From NCBI GenBank assembly GCA_026874595.1, contig CM049307.1, positions 42,166,362 to 42,230,361 of the forward strand: a stretch of 64,000 bases of DNA, written 5' to 3'. The first letter of the stretch is position 1. Every line of letters begins with the position of its first letter. Shown one piece after another: positions 52,801-63,000 of the stretch. Below the pieces are notes generated by a model that saw only the letters and a program-made list of their open reading frames with translations, was not told where the DNA came from and did not search any database. The DNA is from Sipunculus nudus (taxonomy: Eukaryota; Annelida; Sipuncula; Golfingiida; Sipunculidae). A program made the translations under genes and the position numbers.

Positions 52801-55800
52801 GTCACTTTTCCCATTATGAGTATGTGAATATCCAACATAAGTTATTTTTGTCATGATTGTTATAATAATATCAGCAGTGATGCTGGCTGGGATAAATCAC
52901 ATATGTTATCACTTAAGATTTTATTTCAATAAAGACATTCTCTGTTTGGGAAATCAGGTAGGTTCTTCATTATACTGCATATTCACTGTTCAGCATTTAT
53001 AGAATGTTGAATCTGGACTTCCAGAAGTCAGATATTCTAGCAAAAGGGGGTTAATTCATTAAACCTTTTTGATTTTCACAGTCATTACAAGACTCATTTG
53101 AAAATAATCAGCTGTACTGTAAAGACAGGTTTCAAATTTTAGTTTTTGTTATAATCAGTAACTAGAAATTGATTGTTAATAGTATAGTGAAATAGGGAAA
53201 GAAATTCAGAAATTTTCTTAGATTAAGGTATATTTTGAATAGATCCACGTGTGAAGTGCATTATGACTTATTATCCAATGTTGGCAAGTCACATTGACAA
53301 AGCAGAATTCTTACTAACACTCTTCCTTGGCCTTCATCCATCTGAAGCGTGTACGTTTTTTCACTTGGTGGTTTAATACTGTTAGCGTTTGAATAATCGA
53401 CTGATTATTTTGTGGTTATGGTTGATGAGACATCTTATGTTTATGTCAAAATTGGTTATTTGTAACACAGGTTGGAGATTTTAATTTATGTCTCTATCAC
53501 AAGTATGGATTATAATTTGATTCATATTGTAATACACATCAGGGATGGGAGCTAGCAGATATAGTACAATAGTGAGTGAACTGTGTGGGACAGATGCGGG
53601 TCATAATAAACAAGTCTGTATCAGACAAGTATCAGAAGGTTAATAGTGAACACTCCGCCTACTCATGGGCATGCCAGGCAGAAATAATGATAATATAGTA
53701 ATATCATATTGTAACAGCTACATATATGGTTGAATGTGGTCCAGGGACAGGCTCTGGAGTGTACTTTCTACACTATTGCTCATCCATGTATTAACAATAG
53801 TGACGCATGGCTGAGTTGACCTGTGCGTTTCCCTAAGGGCTGTGATTATATCACCGGTAGCTCGCATGCATTACCTGCTGAGTACGGCAGATATGGTGGC
53901 CTTGTGCAAAGTGTTCCAGAAAACCTGTCCTTGTTTGGTATAAATGAACTAGCCTTGCAGCATGCCATTGTCACTGTCACCTCACAAACATCACATAGCC
54001 ATACGTCAGATGTTTGAAATATTAATATTGTTAGGCAGGTTGCATTTGCCAAATAATCCAATATAATCATTTAAATTTGGCCACCAAATATTTTGGCCAG
54101 TATACAGTTACAGCTAAATACTCCTAGCATAGTGACTACAACATTGTGACTACTCCTTACATATTGAACACCACATTTTTCCTATTGTTCAAGAAGAGAT
54201 TTGCTGGTTTTGCTTTCCCAGCATTCCACAGTGTATGTATATGTCCAGTGTGTTATCTAATCTTAAATTTATCATATGCAGGGATGTTCATATTTGTTTA
54301 CATTTCTGCTCTCCAGAACACATTGAAACAGTTTTAGGGATCAACTTAGAGGGAAATGCTTTATTGAAATTTAACGGGACTCATTTCAGTTACAAGACTT
54401 GAGTGTATTTGTGTAGAAATTCGCTCGAACTAATTGTTCATAAACAAAGTATTATACATTTTGTATTTGTTTTGCAGGGAGACAGGGATGCCTCCATGGA
54501 CGCCAGCGAGCCAGCCACAAACTGGTCAGGTCCTCTCGGTAGTGACGACTGTGTGGGGGGACACACCCACCACCCAGAGCGGGCCGTCCAATCAGAACCC
54601 CAACATCCAGAATTATCCCAGCACCACAATGTCCGCCACCAACTACACACAACCCCAGGGCTTCCCCGTCAACCCCCAAATGCAGAAACCTGGCATGTCA
54701 TATAACCCGCAGCCCATGTATCAAGGGAACCCAGGCTACAATAGGCCTCCTAAGTAAGCACATACACACACACACCTAGACCATTTCTTTTACAGTGATG
54801 CCACCTTATACTTAATCAAATATATCAATGACCTGCTGGTGGCCTGGGCATACTGAATTATCTATTGATAAGGATTACCAGTCTTTAAAAACATTATACC
54901 CTGTTGAACTATCACCAGTTTCCCTTGAAGGTTTCAGTGGGATTTTGTACAAGGACTCATTGTGCTGAAGTGCAAAGACTTGGTCACCGGGCTGTGTTCT
55001 ATCCCGAAAAAAGTATAAAGTGGCAAAACACTGGATGGTAAAATATAGAGGAGATTAAGATATTGATGTGAAGTACCAAGGGCTAATGTATGAAGTGTAT
55101 GTTCAAAGAAAAAAAACACTGGAGATTCCTTGTTCCCAGGCATTCTTAGGTAAATGTCTTATAATGACTCATAAAGCTAATAAAATATACTTAACCATTT
55201 ATAATAATAGGCTATCAGAGTCATACAGTGCAGGTTTCTGCAAAATTCAGTAATTTCACTTTCTTGTAAAACCCACTAATGTCATCAGGCCCTAGATGTG
55301 TCTGTTTTCTGTTGGTCTGCGCTGCTTGGACACATCGTGGCGTTATTGTGTATGATCATTGATTAATGTAATATTCATCCTGACTTGTCTTGTTTCTCTC
55401 CACCAGCGGGTACCCTCCTACTCCCAGCACGCCAGGCAATACAGCCAACGGTACACCACAGGCGGTTGCCACGGCAACAGCCATTGCAGCAGCCACAGCG
55501 GCAGCATCTGCCATGGCTGAGCAGCAGGTCAGAGGTCAGCAGATGCCACAGCAAATGAACAGTCAGTATGGGCCAATGGTGAGTCCACAACCTGCATGTG
55601 TGGTTACATCACATAAACAGTTTACTGTTTACTTCAGTCATTTGATGAATGGAGTCTAAATATGTGAAGATGGTATAAGAATCATAAGAAACCAGTAACA
55701 AACAAATAAAATACAAAGCTGAAGCTGTAAAACTTCAAGAAGGAATTTTACATTAATTATCGACAAATGACATAGAAGTTTAAATGCACTTATTAAAGTA

Positions 55801-58800
55801 TTAATTGGTAATTCACTTGATTCTGTGGCAAAATTATCTCAGTTATTGCCTGCACCTGTAAATTAATTTGTCTTGGTAAATTTGCATATCTAATGTATAA
55901 GAATATATCCACAGATGCCGAACCAACAGTATAACCCCCAGTATACCCAGCAGAGGGCGCCGGGCCCCATGATGCCTATGGGACCAGGAGGAATGCCCCA
56001 GGGACCAGGACCAGGATCAGGTCAAGGTCCGATGCAGGGTCCAGGACCAGTCCCTGGCAGAATGCCCTCGTACGGACCACACAGGCGACCCACACCCTAC
56101 CCTACCAACCCTAAACAGTACATAAACCAACCGCGCATCAATGGGGCGCAACCCCAGGTAAAGACAGCAAGAGTGAGGACCTGTTTTTTATACTCCACTA
56201 ACTGACAGCCGCGTCACTGTCTCAGATTCTGTACTAACATTTCGATTATCTTGGAACTTCACTGTTTTACCTCCCTGAGTCCCTCTGTATTTTGTTTCCT
56301 GAAAAATAAAGCCTTAAAAATGAATTATGGGCATTGGAAGTACAACTCACTATGGCATTAAAAATTATATCAGCCTTCAGTTAAATCTGTGATATACTGT
56401 TAAATATTAAAATTAAATTATCCTTCAGTTTATAATGCATTTGAGAATTTATGAAATTATTAAATTTTTTGTAATAACAACCTTAAGTTCAGTCCCTGGA
56501 CTCTAGATGGGCCACAGTCATGTACTTAACAATATAATTTAAATGTGACCATATAGTAGAGAAGTAGCTTATCATGAAAATTTTAAATGTATCTTCAACT
56601 TTAAGAATTACTTTGATGACTTAACTGGATGTAATTGTAGTTGTTATAGTGGTCATATGTGTTGTTCAGGCACTGTATAAGTTGTAATTTCCGTTAACAT
56701 GGCACATTGTTTCACTGTTGTAAACTTCTGGTGACTTATCCTACCTGCCGATGTTCAGCATTTGACCTTATTTGTCAAGTGTGATTTTCACATATTAACA
56801 TTAGTACATTACAGTATTCTTTCCCCTTATAGTACATTTTAATTCAGTACTTCCAAGTTGCCTTACATCACAATGATTATAAACTGCTCCATATTCAGAG
56901 TATGTATGATTTATGTTATATTTGTATGGTATAAATTAACATAAATATATTAATATTTTCAGTATGGACCAGGTCAGCAGTTTGGGCCAAACGGAGGGCC
57001 ATATGCAAATAAACCCCAGTACCCACCCAATCAGCAACCACTGCCATCACCAACGTACCCAGGACCAGGCCCTCAGCCTGGCCAACAACGGCCGCAAGGC
57101 CCCCCTTATGCCAATGGCCAAAATCCTTACCTGGGATACATGCCACGGCAGCCAGGGCCACCCCCAGGCCCGAACCCAGCAGCCTACAACTCACAGTTTC
57201 CTCCTGAGAGACCACCAAGCATGGTGAGACTGCTTTACTTTATTATTATGATTTTATTATGATTTTAAATGTCTCTGTATGCTATGTTTGTAGGTACAGG
57301 CACACTATTATACAATTTCATCACAGTGCACCAAACTCGGAATGTGTAATAGGATATAAATTGCCCAAAGACAGTGGAGGAGACCACTCAGTCTAAGAAC
57401 ATATCTCATAGCAAACCTCAGCATCATACAGTTTTGTAATCATTTGCATCTTTTGGGAAAGTCCTAAAACCATAGAAAATTAGGTCAGTGTGTACTCAGA
57501 TTTGTGCGAGGTAAGGTTGATAGGTATCCAGTACTGTTAAAAGTGGTTTTCAGGTTGTATACACTGGTGTTGGATCCATCCAGTTCGCAAGTATACACTT
57601 ATGAGTCAGTAAATGATACAAAGCACTTTAGTATTGTAAAATTAACGAGTTTTCAGGTCTTTTGTTAATGTTTAAAAGTGATGTCTAAAGATTACATGAT
57701 GTTCTTCATATTTTTTACAGTATAATCCCACCTCGCCGATTCCTGGCAACCCTACTCCGCCCATGACCCCTGGCAGCAGCGTACCTCCCTACTTGCCACC
57801 AGGGGGTGACATGAAGCCTGCCATACCACCTGACATAAAGCCTCTGATTCCGAAGCCGGATGATGAGATGAGGCTGACATTCCCCGTAAGAGACGGAACC
57901 GTGCTGCAGCCCTTCCGACTGGAGCACAACCTCGCAGTCAGCAACCATGCCTTCCACTTGCGGGACAACATCTACCAGACGTTAGTTTGGAGGTAATGAT
58001 ATCATAATAGGATCTGAGCTGAGGTCACTTGGTGCAGTGCAAAACAAAAATTTCTCTCTCCTTTATTTGGTGAAATTCCTCTTTGAGCTAAACTGTTTGG
58101 TGCGTTAAAAAAAAATCCAGAGAAAAGAAACCATCTGAACTTTCTGAAGACCCAAGATGATTGAAATTTCTTCTGAAATGGATATTTGGAAAATTTTGAT
58201 TGAAGCAATTAATGAGAAGTGAATGAATGAAGAACAGTGGCCTTGAAAGGTTCCTCATGTGATACCCAGTAGCCTTCCCTGCTCCAGTATTTCATGTTTA
58301 TAATATGTCTCACTATTAACCCATTGTGTGTATGAGCACCAGCAAGGGGCTATGAAATGTCTTCATATCACATGCTGAACTAGTCACTCTTGTATATTAC
58401 ACTATTGATGTTATCAGGTCTGCTAACTTAAATATGTACTGTTGTTGTTGTACAGAAACATTGAATGTAACTTTCAGGAACTACATACCTTTAACCACAA
58501 TAAACTTGGTATTTGCTCTGTAATGCTTATACATCGATAGTTGTAAAGCATGGGTTGTGCTTGTTTCTTAACTGTGATCTTATTTACTAAAACAGATGTT
58601 TACAAAAGGACAAGTCTTACTTTGGATCTTTCCTGTGTTCTTGGTAAAGCTTGGCTCCTTTGTACAAAGTCTATATTCACCTGTTTTCCTAATGATAGGT
58701 GTCCCAGCTGCTTTTTCATTACAATGATTGGTTCTTGTCCAACAGGTCAGATTTGGAACTGCAGCTGAAATGTTTCCATCACGAAGACCGACAAATGAAC

Positions 58801-60031
58801 ACAAACTGGCCAGCCTCAGTAACAGTCAGCGTGAATGCGACCCCCTTGTCAATACAACGTGGTGAGAACAAAACGTCTCACAAACCTTTGTATCTCAAGG
58901 AAGTGTGTTGTCCTGGCCGCAACACGCTGCAAATAACAGTCACCGCCTGCTGCTGTGTAAGTTACCTTGCATATTTATTTAAACTGGTTGGGATTTGTGA
59001 GGGGGTTAATACACTCCTTACGCAGTGGTTATATACTGCAGTCGTTCCCGCCATATCTCCTTAGTTGAAACTGCTGCGTTGTTTAGCAAGTTTTTCAGGG
59101 TCTAGACACCAGGGCTAGGGCATAGCCCAGATTCAGACCAATGAGAGCGCATTGTCATAGGTTTCAAGCTTGGGAGTTGGATGCACAATGAGATACTTTG
59201 CTGTCGTTTGTCTGATTGCAATTCTTTGTCCTGTATCAGCCTTGGTGGTTAAACCGGAGAATCTTGCTTTACAAAGCCAGATTAAATCAAATAAGATATA
59301 GAATGACTTCAATGTGTAACCACTTGGTCAGGAGTGTAGGGGGTTAAGTGCATAACAAAGTATAAAAATGTCATGTATTCACTCAAGTTAAATTAAGTTT
59401 TAAATTTTTGTTCAGAAGTAAATATGGTCATCCAAACATACATGTTTAGGTTTCAACTTCTGTTAAAATTGCCATGTTTGACAGTCACATAAAAAACAGA
59501 CCTACCAACTTGCAAGAACAAACTTAAGCAAATATTGGAAAAGTACTGACTTTAAATCATGTACCAGACTGATCATGTTTCGGAACAAAATATGATGACA
59601 TCAGGTGACAATGGCATTATTAATTTGTGTTTTTTGTTTCAGTCCCATTTGTTTGTGCTACAACTGGTCCATCGACCGAGCGTCCGATCTGTGTTACAAG
59701 GTCTCCTAAGAAAACGTCTCTTACCAGCAGACCACTGTATAGCCAAAAGTAGGCACTTTTTTACCATTCTGAAATGTAAAATTGAAATATTAAATGTCTC
59801 AGATAATTTTCATCAGAATTTAATATTGATAAGTCATCACAGCCACTGCTACTTCTAATGCTGAAATAAGAATCACACCAATTTTAAAATTAATTTACAG
59901 AAATGTGTATTTATGTTATTTAAAACGGATTAATAATAAGGTGATCTCTCGAATAGATTATCTGGTGGAATTCAGGAAATTTTCAGAGTAATCAGGTGTT
60001 TCTACTTGGCAGGAATTCAAGGTTATGTCTT

Positions 60032-60076
<45 letters not shown>

Positions 60077-63000
60077 TAATAATTTCAATATTTAATAAAA
60101 TATACAAAACACCTGTAACCTGTACTGACATGGCATATTACATAAACAGAGAGTCAAGAGTAACATGAATTACTATATATGTTGGTTGTTTTTGTTATGT
60201 TTTCTAAATAAGGATGTAATTTTTTTTCCAGTTAAGAGGAATTTTACAAGTGCTGGCCACACTCCAAACAATGCACTGAACGGGGAAGATAGTGTTGAGC
60301 AGACAGCAATCAAAGTGCCACTCAAGTGTCCGATCACGTTCCGCAGGATATCGTTACCAGCCAGGGGTCATGACTGTAAACACATACAGGTCAGCACCAA
60401 AACACATTCAGATAATCATTTAGTTAATCATTCAGATATCACAATTAATGGAAGCTTTTTCATTTGAGCAAATTACAATGCATGCTGTTGTGTTGGATTT
60501 CATATATTGTTAAAGAGATCACCGAGATGATGTCATGGTTGTATTGCTCTGCTTGGCAGTGTTTTAATATAGTTATATAGTAAATATAGGTATTGGTACA
60601 GGTTCTCCAGGGTGACTCTACTTACACAACCAATTATTGTAAGATGTAAAATTTTATTATGAAATTTCATTTTGATTGTTTGACATTTATTGTGCTTCAG
60701 CATCTCCATAATTTCAACACAACTGCTTTCACTGGTCCAGTAGGTGGTAATTTTAGTGAGGTAATACTGTATTCTACCACATGAAATTACCACAACTATG
60801 TACTTAGTTGGTACACCAATTTACCATATATGATATATACTGATTATATGATAAGTTTTCTTTGTCTTTGATTGCAGTGCTTTGATCTTGAGTCATATCT
60901 GCAGCTGAACTGTGAAAGAGGGTCTTGGCGGTGTCCTGTTTGCAGGTTGGTTCATTTATGCTTAAATGATGTAGAATTTGATTAAGTATCATTGTGAATC
61001 TTTGACAGATCACTTAGTCTCCGCCATTATAATTATTAACTCATGTTGCATTAGAAAAAAATGATTACAGTAATATTGCTAATTTAATGTTAGCTACACT
61101 ATTTTTCATGAAATTATAGATTTTATCTGTTGTGCCATTGTATATCACCCATACCAGTTATTTTACATTGTATCAAAGTATGGAACTCTTTGTCAGTCTG
61201 GTCAGGTACTGGATATACCTGGTTTCTTGAATGCCATGACATGTTTCCATTTGTATTGTATTTTGAAATTTTAATATGAATAATTCAGTCTCTTTCATTT
61301 CTCATCACAGGGCACACATTTTTGTCATAATTATAATTTAGGACTTGTTTTGTATTTGCAGTAAAACAGCATTACTAGAAGGGTTAGAGATTGACCAGTA
61401 TGTATGGGGAATCTTGACCAACCTCCAAAACACAGAGTTTGAAGAGGTCACAATTGACCAGACGGCCAGTTGGAAACCTGTCCCTCTCAAACCAATCAAA
61501 GAAGAGCCTGATTCCAGTCAGTATCATTCTTGAGCTTTAATTTTACTGAAAACTCCGGGACTAAACTAATCAGTAAAGTAACTGTACTTTATCTTATTAA
61601 CTAGCCATGCTATGTAACCATACCAGGAACTTAAAACAATGAAACCGGTGTGATGAGACCACTGATGGGACTGGCCAAAAGTGGTCTTAATTCACAGGTG
61701 GTCTTATACTAAACGGTTATAAGACAGGTTATACTAAACGGTTTAAGTTTTGCATTAATATATTGAATGGCATACAACCAAAGACTCTATTAATATACAA
61801 TTTTAATCCATTACTGTACATGAAAAGTGCCAGGTGTGAAATTCAATTATCTCTTAATTTAATGTATTTTTCTAGCTCATTGGTAATTCAGGTAAGAACA
61901 TTATTTGTGTAAGAGTAATCATGCTAATTATATTGTACAGGTTTTTTAAATCTTAGTTTGTCTTGCATTTAAAGAATACACAGTAGTTCACCATGGTAAC
62001 GCCTCATACATGGCACTGGTTTGTGTTGACACTGGTTAGATTTTACTGACATTGTCTGTCTGTTGTGTTACAGGTGACCCGTGTAGCAGGTGGATGAAGG
62101 CCCAGTCACCACACAGTATGTCCATGCCAAATATCAACACCTGGGACTCGTCCTATCAGGCTCAGACACCCCTCCCTCCCATGTCACAGCATGGATCAGG
62201 TAACGCATCACACAGTATAGGTGTTATACAAATATATGTTATAGGATCAAATATGTATTATCCTTATATTCACCTATAGTGACATTTCTGTTTTGGGCTC
62301 GTACTAGTTTAGTACCATTTTGTTTTAAAATTGTAGAGGATTTTAGGGGGGTAAGAATTATTTCAGTTCGCCAATATTTTTGCGTTGAAACCTGGTTATC
62401 ACCTTATTCATTGTAGCTATTAACTTGATGATAATGGATACCAGGTTGATCTGTGGAATTGTTACACACATTCCTTTGTGCTAAAAATGTGAATATAAAT
62501 GTTAATATTTGTAGTTTTAGCTTAATTTGTGAGGTTGCTTGATATATTAAGCTTTCTCAGGTGAGATGTTTCATGACATATTCAGTGTTTCATGTATTCT
62601 GTAATTGTGCAGGTGTACTAAAATGTTCTGTTTTTGCTTTACAGCAACGTCACCGTATCCTCAGTACAACAACATGCCTGCCAGGCCGCCCAGTAACAGT
62701 GTGAACTTCCTCGACGGTCTCACACAGATGAGTAATAACATTGGCAGCGATATGTTGGACAATAATAAACCTCCCTTGAGCCACAGCCATGAGCAACCAG
62801 TGAATTTGCCCCCTGTTACGAGCCAGGCCGGGTCACAACCTCTCCGACATCCGGGTACGCCCAACCCGAGTGCTCCACAGGCGCCATCTACTGGGGCAGT
62901 GGTTAACCAAAGCAGTTCGTCTGTACCCAGCATGCCTTCTGCGTGTAACAACGGCCTATCACAGAACCTGGGCGCCAATAATAACCACCCGCCCAATAAC

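Larger units (their letters stand above)
47113..54477 (+). other. Intron 4 (about 7.4 kb)
   Basis: Begins 75 bp before a 36-bp minisatellite (47188-47863). It also holds a (TG)n tract (49808-49842), a degenerate 75-bp repeat (about 52390-52565) and a base-balanced block (51480-52060). The rest is AT-rich and featureless to my reading. Confidence 0.85.

Noticed and set aside
61521-61526. Alternative donor GTATCA for exon 14
   Set aside because: It would shift the frame into exon 15. GTCAGT at 61517 is closer to consensus and keeps the frame.
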